From positions 186,001-250,000 of the forward strand of contig NZ_FOYD01000003.1 in assembly GCF_900115905.1 (NCBI RefSeq): a stretch of DNA of 64,000 nt, given 5' to 3'. This document shows positions 57,573 to 64,000 of this stretch, piece by piece. Made by a program: the position numbers and the translations under genes. This stretch comes from Halopseudomonas formosensis (lineage in GTDB: Bacteria > Pseudomonadota > Gammaproteobacteria > Pseudomonadales > Pseudomonadaceae). Every line of letters starts with the position of its first letter. The stretch's first letter is position 1. Under the pieces are notes generated by a model. The model was not told the origin of the DNA, made no database searches, and worked only from the letters and a program-made list of their open reading frames with translations.

Positions 57573-58323
57573 CAAGCTCTCCTCACTGTGCCGCAGACCG
57601 GGCCGCTGGCTGATGGCTGCGGTACTGAGCCTGGGCAGCAGCCTGGCCCTGGCCCAACCTTTCCAGCCCTTTACCGCCAGCTACGCGGCGGACATGAAGA
57701 ACATCCCGGTCAATGGTGAAGCCGTGCACAGCCTGGCTCAGAACACCGATGGCACCTGGTCGCTGAACTTTCACGCCAGCATGTTCGTCGCCCGACTGAC
57801 CGAGGAAAGCACCCTGCGCCTCGAAGGCGAAGAGGTCGTCCCCCTCACCTACCGCTACCAGCGCAAGGGCCTGGGCCGCAGCCGGGAAACCACCCAGCAG
57901 TTTGACTGGGCCAATGGCGAAGTACGGGGCGTGCACAAGAAGGAAGAGTTCACCCTGCCGACCCAGCCGGGCCTGCTGGACAAGACCACCTACCAGCTGG
58001 CGCTGCAGCGCGATCTGATGGCCGGCAAGACCGAGATGAGCTATCTGGTGCTGGATGGCGACGAGATAGAGCAGTACCAGTTCCGCGTGACCGGCGAGGA
58101 CAGAGTCACCACGCGTAACGGCCAGTTTGACGCGGTGGAAGTGCAGCGAGTACGCGAACCCGACGCCCGCCGGGAAACCACCCTGTGGTTCGCCAAGGAC
58201 TGGAACTACCTGCTGGTGCGTCTGAGTCAGGTGGAAACCGATGGGCAGCACTATCAGATCGTACTCAAGGAAGCGACCGTGAACGGTCAGCCCGTCGCGG
58301 GCAATCCCATCGGCGGAAACTGA
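57565..58323 (+). CDS. DUF3108 exported protein
   Basis: Protein of 252 aa with a signal peptide (VLSLGSSLALAQP) and a beta-rich DUF3108 domain (PFTASYAADMKNIPVNGEAV, VPLTYRYQRKGLGRSRETTQ). Function unknown; conserved after purMN in pseudomonads (PA0943). The start overlaps the purN stop, so it is likely translated with it. Confidence 0.85.
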   Translation: MTDKLSSLCRRPGRWLMAAVLSLGSSLALAQPFQPFTASYAADMKNIPVNGEAVHSLAQNTDGTWSLNFHASMFVARLTEESTLRLEGEEVVPLTYRYQRKGLGRSRETTQQFDWANGEVRGVHKKEEFTLPTQPGLLDKTTYQLALQRDLMAGKTEMSYLVLDGDEIEQYQFRVTGEDRVTTRNGQFDAVEVQRVREPDARRETTLWFAKDWNYLLVRLSQVETDGQHYQIVLKEATVNGQPVAGNPIGGN

Positions 58324-58328
58324 TCACG

Positions 58329-58650
58329 GGCGTGCCATGCGCGCCGTTCGCACCGAGGCGGTGCTCCTACAGCGACAGCTACCTGCAAACTCCGTTGTAG
58401 GAGCACCCGCCCCGGGTGCGATTGGGGGTAATCCGCATTGGGCGTGCTGTGCACGCCGTTCGCACCGGAGGCGGTGCTCCTACAGGCACAGCTACCTCCA
58501 AACTCCGGTGTAGGAGCACCCGCCCCGGGTGCGATTGGGGGTAATCCGCATTGGGCGTGCTGCGCGCGCCGTTCGCACCGAAGGCGGTGCTCCTACGGGC
58601 ACAGCTACCTCCAAACTCCGTTGTAGGAGCACCCGCCCCGGGTGCGAATA
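58329..58650. repeat. Tandem array of paired REP elements, three units
   Basis: Three near-identical units of about 112-113 bp (the block GCCGTTCGCACC recurs at 58343, 58455 and 58568). Each unit has one REP (CGCACCG...GGTGCTCCTAC) and an inverted partner (GTAGGAGCACCCGCCCCGGGTGCGA) joined by a short linker (CAGCTACCTCCAAACTCCG). It fills the 354-bp space between the convergent DUF3108 and dehydrogenase genes and has no coding potential of note. Confidence 0.9.
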
Positions 58651-58677
58651 CCGGCAACACCGAGGCGGAGATCCGCC

Positions 58678-59898
58678 TCAGCCGATGAACTTCTCACCCG
58701 CTTCAGCCCGACGCACCAGCCCTTCAGCCGGCTTCCAGAACTCGCCACGCTCGGCTTCGAACGTGCGGATCTGCTCCAGCACCACATCCAGACCCAGGCT
58801 GTCGGCGTAGGCCATCGGACCACCGCGCTCGGCCGGGAAGCCGTAACCGAAACGGTATACGCGATCGATATCCTCGGCGCTTTCGGCAAAGCCCTCATCC
58901 AGAATCCGCGCACCTTCGTTGATCAGGGCCAGAATGCAACGCTGAACGATTTCCTCGTTGCTCACCTCGCGCTGGGTGTAACCGGCTTCCTCGGCCACTT
59001 CACGGGCCATCATGTCGGTTTCCGGATCATGGATGGCCTGACGGCTGCCCGGCTCGTAGCGGTAGAAACCGTGGCCGCTCTTCTGACCGAAACGGCCCAT
59101 CTCGCACAGACGGTTGTCCAGCCACACGATCGGCTCACCACGGCCCAGACCGGCCAGCTGACGGGAGCGCCAGCCCAGATCCACACCCACCACGTCGTAC
59201 ATACGGTACGGACCCATGGCCATGCCGAAGCCCTGCAGCGCCTGGTCGACCTGCCACGGAGTGGCGCCTTCCAGTACGACTTCGCGGGACTGGCGCGAGT
59301 ACATGGACAGCATGCGGTTGCCAATGAAGCCGTGGCAGTTGCCCGCCAGTACCGCTTCCTTGCCGATCTTCTTGCCGACCGCCAGACAGGCGTCCAGCAC
59401 GTCCTGAGCAGTGGCCTTGCCACGCACCACTTCCAGCAGCTTCATGATGTGGGCCGGGCTGAAGAAGTGCAGACCCAGCACCTGGGCCGGACGCTGGGTC
59501 GCCGAGGCGATCTCGTCGATATCCAGGTAGGAGGTGTTGGTGGCCAGAATGGCGGACGGCTTGGTCGCCTTGTCCAGCTCGGCGAAGATGGTCTTCTTCA
59601 GATCCATGTTCTCGTACACGGCTTCAACAACCAGGTCCACGTCCTTCAGGTCGGCATAGTCCTGGGTGGTGCTGATGCGGCCGAGGCGGGCCTTGGCTTC
59701 GGCCTCATCAAAGCGCTGCTGGGCGACCGAACGCTTGTACACGCTGTCGATCTCGACCAGGCCCTTCTCCAGCATCTCCGCGTTCACGTCCAGCCATACG
59801 ACCGGGTAACCGGCATTGGCAAAGTTCATGACAATGCCCCGCCCCATGGTGCCGGCACCGATAACCCCTACTTTCTTGATGTCTTCGAACGAAGCCAT
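58678..59898 (-). CDS. 3-hydroxyacyl-CoA dehydrogenase
   Basis: NAD-dependent enzyme of 406 aa in the fatty-acid beta-oxidation family. Rossmann motif GVIGAGTMGRGIVMNFANAG at the N-terminus; LVVEAVYENMDLKK and HFFSPAHIMKLLEVVRG carry the catalytic His/Glu region; two C-terminal 3HCDH domains follow (NCHGFIGNRMLSMY; YRFGYGFPAERGGPM). It lacks the enoyl-CoA hydratase half of FadB/FadJ. No other beta-oxidation genes lie near; the substrate is unknown. Confidence 0.92.
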   Translation of the reverse strand: MASFEDIKKVGVIGAGTMGRGIVMNFANAGYPVVWLDVNAEMLEKGLVEIDSVYKRSVAQQRFDEAEAKARLGRISTTQDYADLKDVDLVVEAVYENMDLKKTIFAELDKATKPSAILATNTSYLDIDEIASATQRPAQVLGLHFFSPAHIMKLLEVVRGKATAQDVLDACLAVGKKIGKEAVLAGNCHGFIGNRMLSMYSRQSREVVLEGATPWQVDQALQGFGMAMGPYRMYDVVGVDLGWRSRQLAGLGRGEPIVWLDNRLCEMGRFGQKSGHGFYRYEPGSRQAIHDPETDMMAREVAEEAGYTQREVSNEEIVQRCILALINEGARILDEGFAESAEDIDRVYRFGYGFPAERGGPMAYADSLGLDVVLEQIRTFEAERGEFWKPAEGLVRRAEAGEKFIG

Positions 59899-60090
59899 GA
59901 CAGGCCCTCTTTGTTGCTTGAATGAGTGGGCAATACCTTACGCAAAACGCCTGTTCAATAGAACGCAGGGGCTGCTCAGGCAGCTTATTCACAGCGTGAA
60001 TGCAACGGCGGGCAAGCGCGCCGGTTTCACGTACAATGGCCGGCGCCGCAGTATCGGATTCCCCGGTGTGCCATTGCTATAAGTTGTTCA

Positions 60091-61032
60091 ATGTTCAGAT
60101 CCTGTCGTACCGTTCTGGCTGTACTTGCCGTCGTCTTCACCCTTCCCGCGGCCCTGGCCGCGCCCACCAGCTTCGAGGCCGCCAAGGTCCTCGCCCGTCA
60201 GCAGGTCTACCACGACCGCGCGGATCAGGGCACCTTCTACTGCGGCTGCCGCTGGGAATGGGCCGGCCGCTCCGGCGGGCTGGTCGACCACCAGAGCTGC
60301 GGCTACCAGACCCGCGCCCAGGCCAATCGTGCCGCCCGCATCGAATGGGAACACATAGTGCCCGCCTCGCTGTTCGGTCAGCAGCGCCAGTGCTGGCAAC
60401 AGGGCGGGCGCAGCAACTGCAAGAATACCGATCCGGTGTTCAATGCCATGGAAGCCAACCTGCACAACCTCACCCCGGCGGTGGGCGAGATCAATGCCGA
60501 CCGCAGCAACTTCCGCTTCGGCATGCTGCCGGGTACCGGCTACCGCCATGGCCAGTGCGACTTCAAGGTGGAATTCAGCGAGCGGACCGTGGAGCCCCGC
60601 GACGAGGTGAAGGGCAAGATTGCCCGGGTCTGGTTCTACATGCACGACCACTACGACCTGCGCATGTCCAACGCCCAGCAGCGCCTGCTGATGGCCTGGG
60701 ACCGGCAGTTTCCACCCAGCGCCTGGGAGCGGGAGCGTGACCGGCGCATCAGCCGCCTGATGGGCCACGCCAACCCCTTCGTCACCGGCGAGCGGCAGTG
60801 GACACTCAACCACCGCAACAGCCGTGCCGGGCTGCAGAGCAGCCTGCCGGCCCAGGCTGCCCGGAGTACCAGCGGTGCGGGGCGGATCAAGGGCAATCAG
60901 CGCAGCAAGGTCTATCACCTACCCCAGGGCTGCCCCGGTTACAGCCAGATGAGCGACAGCAACGTCAGGTGGTTCGACAGTGAAGCCGACGCGCTCGCCC
61001 AGGGCTACCGCAAGGCCGGCAACTGCCGTTGA
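60091..61032 (+). CDS. Endonuclease I family nuclease with extra C-terminal domain
   Basis: Exported nuclease of 313 aa; signal peptide ends PAALAAP. The EndA/Vvn core is at residues about 25-235: YCGCRWEWAG, IEWEHIVPASLFGQQ (catalytic His), HNLTPAVGEINADRSNF. It degrades DNA in the periplasm or outside. The C-terminal 50 residues (GNQRSKVYHLPQGCPGY, then WFDSEADALAQGYRKAGNC) resemble the small Ada-type metal-binding-like domain often added to extracellular nucleases. Divergent from the dehydrogenase gene. Confidence 0.9.
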   Translation: MFRSCRTVLAVLAVVFTLPAALAAPTSFEAAKVLARQQVYHDRADQGTFYCGCRWEWAGRSGGLVDHQSCGYQTRAQANRAARIEWEHIVPASLFGQQRQCWQQGGRSNCKNTDPVFNAMEANLHNLTPAVGEINADRSNFRFGMLPGTGYRHGQCDFKVEFSERTVEPRDEVKGKIARVWFYMHDHYDLRMSNAQQRLLMAWDRQFPPSAWERERDRRISRLMGHANPFVTGERQWTLNHRNSRAGLQSSLPAQAARSTSGAGRIKGNQRSKVYHLPQGCPGYSQMSDSNVRWFDSEADALAQGYRKAGNCR

Positions 61033-61047
61033 CCTTGCCGGGCGACC

Positions 61048-61944
61048 TCAGTCCTCCAGCTGCTTCTCGCCCACGTCCTTGCCCTCCGCCGAGGCATGTT
61101 CGATGGTAGCGTTGAGCTGCGCACCGAGCAGCAGCACCGCCGCGGATATGTAGAAGTACAGCAGCAGTACGATGATGGCACCGATGCTGCCGTAGGTGGC
61201 GTTGTAGTTGCCGAAGTTCTGCACGTAGATGCCGAAGCCGATCGAGGCCGCCAGCCAGACGATCACCGCCACCACCGAACCGGGAGTGATGAAGCGAAAG
61301 CCCTGCTCGACATCCGGGGTGGCGTAGTAGATCAGCGCTACCGCCAGCATCATCAGCAGGATCGCCAGCGGCCAGCGGATCCAGGTCCACAGGGTGACCA
61401 GCATCTGTTCCATGCCGATCTGCGAGGCCAGCCAGCTCATGACCTGCGGTCCCAGCGTCATGAAGCCCGCCGCCAGCAGCAGCATCACCGCCAGGCCGAC
61501 GGTATAGGCAACCGACAGCAGCACCAGCTTCCAGCTCGGGCGGCTCTCCTCGACCGCATACACGCGGTTCATGGCATTCATCAGGGAGCGAACACCAATG
61601 GACGCGGTCCAAAGCGCCAGGAGGATACCGAAGGACATCAGCCCGCCCTGACTGTCCTGCAGCTGATCGATCACCGGACCGACCTGCTCCATGGCCACCG
61701 GTGGCAGCAGGAGGTCTGCCTGGGAGCGCAGCCAGTCGAAGAAATCCGGCAGGTGCAGAAAGCCCAGCAGCGCCAGCAGAAACAGAATGAAGGGAAATAT
61801 CGAAAACAGCGCGCGGTAAGCCAGCGCGGCAGCATAGGTGGACAGATCATGCTCACTGAACCCCTTGGCCGTACGCTTGATGACTTCCCACACACCGGCA
61901 TTACGCAATCGCAGAAAAGACATGGTATTCCTCACCCGATCCAT
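61048..61944 (-). CDS. YihY/BrkB-family inner-membrane protein (298 aa)
   Basis: Six membrane helices in a single BrkB domain (LSTYAAALAYRALFSIFPFI, LLSVAYTVGLAVMLLLAAGF, IVLLLYFYISAAVLLLGAQL), no extra C-terminal domain beyond a short acidic tail. Paralogue of the protein at 50726 but only distantly similar in sequence. Function unknown, possibly a transporter. Confidence 0.88.
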   Translation of the reverse strand: MDRVRNTMSFLRLRNAGVWEVIKRTAKGFSEHDLSTYAAALAYRALFSIFPFILFLLALLGFLHLPDFFDWLRSQADLLLPPVAMEQVGPVIDQLQDSQGGLMSFGILLALWTASIGVRSLMNAMNRVYAVEESRPSWKLVLLSVAYTVGLAVMLLLAAGFMTLGPQVMSWLASQIGMEQMLVTLWTWIRWPLAILLMMLAVALIYYATPDVEQGFRFITPGSVVAVIVWLAASIGFGIYVQNFGNYNATYGSIGAIIVLLLYFYISAAVLLLGAQLNATIEHASAEGKDVGEKQLED

Positions 61945-62078
61945 TCACAGATTCTGACGGCTCATGGCCCGAGAAGTTTGGGCATTTCCCACCTCAATCA
62001 CGCTCCGGCTTACCTGGCCCCTCAGCTGGACTATGCTGGAGCCTCTGACAGGAACCGTCTCATTACAGGAGCAGACCG

Positions 62079-63134
62079 ATGATCAAGACCAGGGGCTATG
62101 CCGCGCACAGCGGTGACCAACCCTTGCAACCCTTCCACTTCGAGCGCCGGGCACCGGGAGCCGGGGATGTGCAGATCGACATTCTCTATTGCGGCGTCTG
62201 TCACTCCGATCTGCACACGGTGCGCAACGAGTGGAACAACACCCTCTACCCCTCGGTACCGGGCCATGAAATCGTCGGCCGCGTCAGCGCCGTAGGCGAT
62301 CAGGTAGACAGACTCAAGGTCGGCGACATCGTCGGCGTCGGTTGCATGGTGGACAGCTGCCAGCAGTGCTCATCCTGCGCTGAAGGCCTGGAGCAATACT
62401 GCGACAACGGCTTTGTCGGCACCTACAACGGCCACGCCTTCGGCGGCAGCGAGAACACCTACGGCGGCTACTCGGACAACATAGTAGTGCGTCAGGAGTT
62501 CGTCCTGCATATCCGCCATACCGATAACCTGGCCGCCGTGGCGCCGCTGCTCTGCGCCGGTATCACCACCTACTCACCGCTGCGCCACTGGAGCGTCGGC
62601 CCCGGCCAGAAGGTCGGCGTGGTCGGCCTCGGCGGACTCGGCCACATGGGGGTGAAGCTGGCCCGGGCCATGGGCGCGCATGTGGTGCTCATCACCACCT
62701 CGCCGGACAAGCGCGACGATGCCCTGCGCCTGGGCGCCCAGGAAGTGATCGTTTCCCGCGATGAGGATCAGATGGCCGCAGCTGCCGGCACACTGGATTT
62801 CATCCTCAATACCGTGGCCGCCCCGCACGACCTCAATGCCCTGCTGTCCCTGCTCAAGCGCGACGGCACCATGACCCTGGTCGGTGCGCCGGCCGAGCCA
62901 CACCCTTCACCCGAGGTGTTCCAGCTGATCTTCAAGCGGCGCAAGCTCGCCGGCTCGCTGATCGGTGGCATTGCCGAAACCCAGGAAATGCTCGACTTCT
63001 GCGCCGAGCACGACATCGTCTCCGATATCGAGATGATCCCGATCCAGGAAATCAACGAAGCCTACGAGCGCATGCTCAAGGGGGATGTGCGATACCGCTT
63101 TGTCATCGACATGGCCAGCCTCAAGGACGACTGA
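62079..63134 (+). CDS. Zinc-dependent alcohol dehydrogenase, cinnamyl/YahK type
   Basis: NAD(P)-dependent enzyme of 351 aa. Catalytic zinc ligands in CGVCHSDLH and GHEIVGRV; four structural-zinc Cys within CQQCSSCAEGLEQYC; Rossmann motif GLGGLGHMGVKLARAMG. The YahK/CAD subgroup reduces a broad set of aldehydes with NADPH. Single gene, divergent from the YihY protein. Confidence 0.92.
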   Translation: MIKTRGYAAHSGDQPLQPFHFERRAPGAGDVQIDILYCGVCHSDLHTVRNEWNNTLYPSVPGHEIVGRVSAVGDQVDRLKVGDIVGVGCMVDSCQQCSSCAEGLEQYCDNGFVGTYNGHAFGGSENTYGGYSDNIVVRQEFVLHIRHTDNLAAVAPLLCAGITTYSPLRHWSVGPGQKVGVVGLGGLGHMGVKLARAMGAHVVLITTSPDKRDDALRLGAQEVIVSRDEDQMAAAAGTLDFILNTVAAPHDLNALLSLLKRDGTMTLVGAPAEPHPSPEVFQLIFKRRKLAGSLIGGIAETQEMLDFCAEHDIVSDIEMIPIQEINEAYERMLKGDVRYRFVIDMASLKDD

Positions 63135-63152
63135 CCAGCATCACAAGCAGCT

Positions 63153-63182
63153 AGGTGCGACCCGAGGGGATGGGTTGCACCT
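63153..63182. terminator. Hairpin between convergent adh and CBS genes
   Basis: Arms AGGTGCGACCC and GGGTTGCACCT form an 11-bp stem with one G-U pair and an eight-base loop. No T-tract; bidirectional end of transcription is inferred from position between convergent genes. Confidence 0.5.
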
Positions 63183-63191
63183 CGATATCCG

Positions 63192-63629
63192 TCAGACTTC
63201 GCCGCGGATGTACTGCTCGAGCTGACGGATCAGCTCCTCCTGCTCGGCAATGGTTTCCTTGACCAGGTCACCGATGGATACCAGGCCCACCAGCTGGCCA
63301 TCTTCCAGCACCGGGAGGTGACGCAGATGGCGGTCGGTGATCAGCGACAGACATTCCTGCACGCTCATCTTCGAGTTCACCGAAATGGCCGGACTGCTCA
63401 TGATCTCGCGCACCAGGGTACCGACCGAGGCGCGGCCCTTGAGTACGCACTTGCGGGCATAGTCACGCTCGCTGATCACACCTATCACCTTGCCGTTCTC
63501 GGTGACCGGGAGCGCCCCGATGTTGTGCTCAGCCATCTGCCGCAGTGCATTGAGTACAGTGTCCTCCGCATCCACCGTATGGACCTGCTTGATCTGCTTG
63601 GTCTGGATTACCTGAGCCACAGTCTTCAT
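63192..63629 (-). CDS. CBS-domain protein (tandem CBS pair)
   Basis: Protein of 145 aa made of two CBS domains (DTVLNALRQMAEHNIGALPV, GVISERDYARKCVLKG; SVQECLSLITDRHLRHLPVL, GLVSIGDLVKETI), the Bateman module that binds adenosyl ligands. ATG at 63629 has GGAG before it; a longer frame to 63668 is less likely. Possibly a sensor of energy charge; partner unknown. Confidence 0.9.
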   Translation of the reverse strand: MKTVAQVIQTKQIKQVHTVDAEDTVLNALRQMAEHNIGALPVTENGKVIGVISERDYARKCVLKGRASVGTLVREIMSSPAISVNSKMSVQECLSLITDRHLRHLPVLEDGQLVGLVSIGDLVKETIAEQEELIRQLEQYIRGEV

Positions 63630-63810
63630 TCGATGCTCCTTTTCATCTGCCGGGCAATTGGCCAGCAAGGGTCTGCCGTTTCATCTTCTTGTTGAGGCAA
63701 AGCGGTATTTTCATCGCCTCGCTTGCGCGTACTCACAGTCAACTGACATTACCGGTAAATTTCGCCGCCGTACAGACAGGCGGCAACGCGCCGCAGCCGC
63801 TGTGCTGCAC

Positions 63811-63839
63811 TTGTGTTTCGGCAACCCAAGACATACCAT
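63811..63839 (+). promoter_or_regulatory. Candidate sigma-70 promoter before the cobalamin riboswitch
   Basis: TTGTGT (63811-63816) and TACCAT (63834-63839) are separated by 17 bases. Transcription would begin near 63846, just ahead of the riboswitch. The 180 bases from 63630 to here show no gene. Confidence 0.45.
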
Positions 63840-63854
63840 GCCCACCGCTATTCA

Positions 63855-64000
63855 TGCAGGTGCGCCTGATTCAGGCGTGAAACGGAAAGCCGGTGCGTTC
63901 GACGAACAATCCCGGCACTGCCCCCGCAACGGTAGCTGGCCCCGATTACGATCGGCGTCTGTTCGGAACCACTGTGCCTGAGCATGGGAAGGTGAGCAGA
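63855..64000 (+). promoter_or_regulatory. Cobalamin (B12) riboswitch, cut at the window edge
   Basis: Ordered elements match the AdoCbl-type aptamer: CAGGTGCGCCTGA, then CGGAAAGCCGGTGCG, then the conserved core AATCCCGGCACTGCCCCCGC and AACGGTA, then CCACTG (63969-63974), and GGGAAGGTGAGCAGA at the edge. The expression platform and target (often a TonB-dependent B12 receptor, a cobalamin synthesis gene or a B12-independent isoenzyme) are outside. Binding of cobalamin would lower expression of that gene. Confidence 0.88.

Noticed and set aside
58329-58650. CRISPR-like array
   Set aside because: Units are about 112 bp with the intervening DNA also repeated, so there are no unique spacers; each unit is a pair of REP palindromes. 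No cas genes.

Overview
The window is a GC-rich gammaproteobacterial chromosome segment. Gene content and order point to the Pseudomonadaceae. From memory, the blocks nadA–M48 protease–TusA–bcp–gcvR–dapA–bamC–MBL–purC, tRNA-Lys–cpoB–pal–tolBARQ–ybgC–ruvBAC–yebC–aspS–dps–CSD protein–slyX–HIT–oprD–proS, and trxA-like–yihY–arsC–wrbA–DUF2069–hda–DUF2066–purMN–DUF3108 match the order in Pseudomonas aeruginosa (about PA1004-PA1013 and PA0943-PA0974). Here the blocks are joined differently. A reduced-genome lineage such as Halopseudomonas would fit, but I cannot fix the genus from sequence alone.

Layout. 1-9111 (minus): type II secretion operon gspC-D-E-F-G-H-I-J-K-L, with gspL running off the left edge. 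9470-11569: Tat-exported PhoX-type phosphatase with its own terminator and a possible Pho box upstream. 11691-17276: assimilatory nitrite operon nirB-nirD-nirC-like transporter-PP2C/protein kinase, behind a textbook sigma-54 promoter. 17487-22546: MscS-type channel, a frameshifted HDOD gene, two lower-GC unknown genes and a small gene split by a REP doublet. 22681-30534: tRNA-Ser(CGA), then the purC-to-nadA block. 30673-32674: Yip1-like membrane protein and decayed genes (topoisomerase IB with an internal deletion, N-truncated hemerythrin) around an intact DUF2383 gene. 32716-49690: tRNA-Lys, Tol-Pal operon, ruvABC, yebC, aspS, dps, oprD-type porin, proS. 49692-58323: lytic transglycosylase, TlpA-like lipoprotein, YihY, ArsC, WrbA, Hda and purMN. 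58324-58677: a three-unit tandem array of paired REP elements. 58678-63629: 3-hydroxyacyl-CoA dehydrogenase, endonuclease I, a second YihY protein, zinc alcohol dehydrogenase and a CBS-domain protein. The right edge (63811-64000) holds a promoter and most of a cobalamin riboswitch whose target gene lies outside.

How it works together. Most genes are housekeeping: protein secretion, nitrogen assimilation, purine, lysine and NAD synthesis, envelope integrity (Tol-Pal, BamC), Holliday-junction processing and tRNA charging. The accessory signal is concentrated at 20-33 kb, where at least four genes are broken or truncated, and in a species-type REP family (GTAGGAGC ends) present at three loci. 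No CRISPR array, prophage or IS element was seen. I found no convincing new multi-gene system. The best leads are regulatory (sigma-54, Pho-like, ANR-like, riboswitch, ybgC leader ORF) and the REP-disrupted gene.
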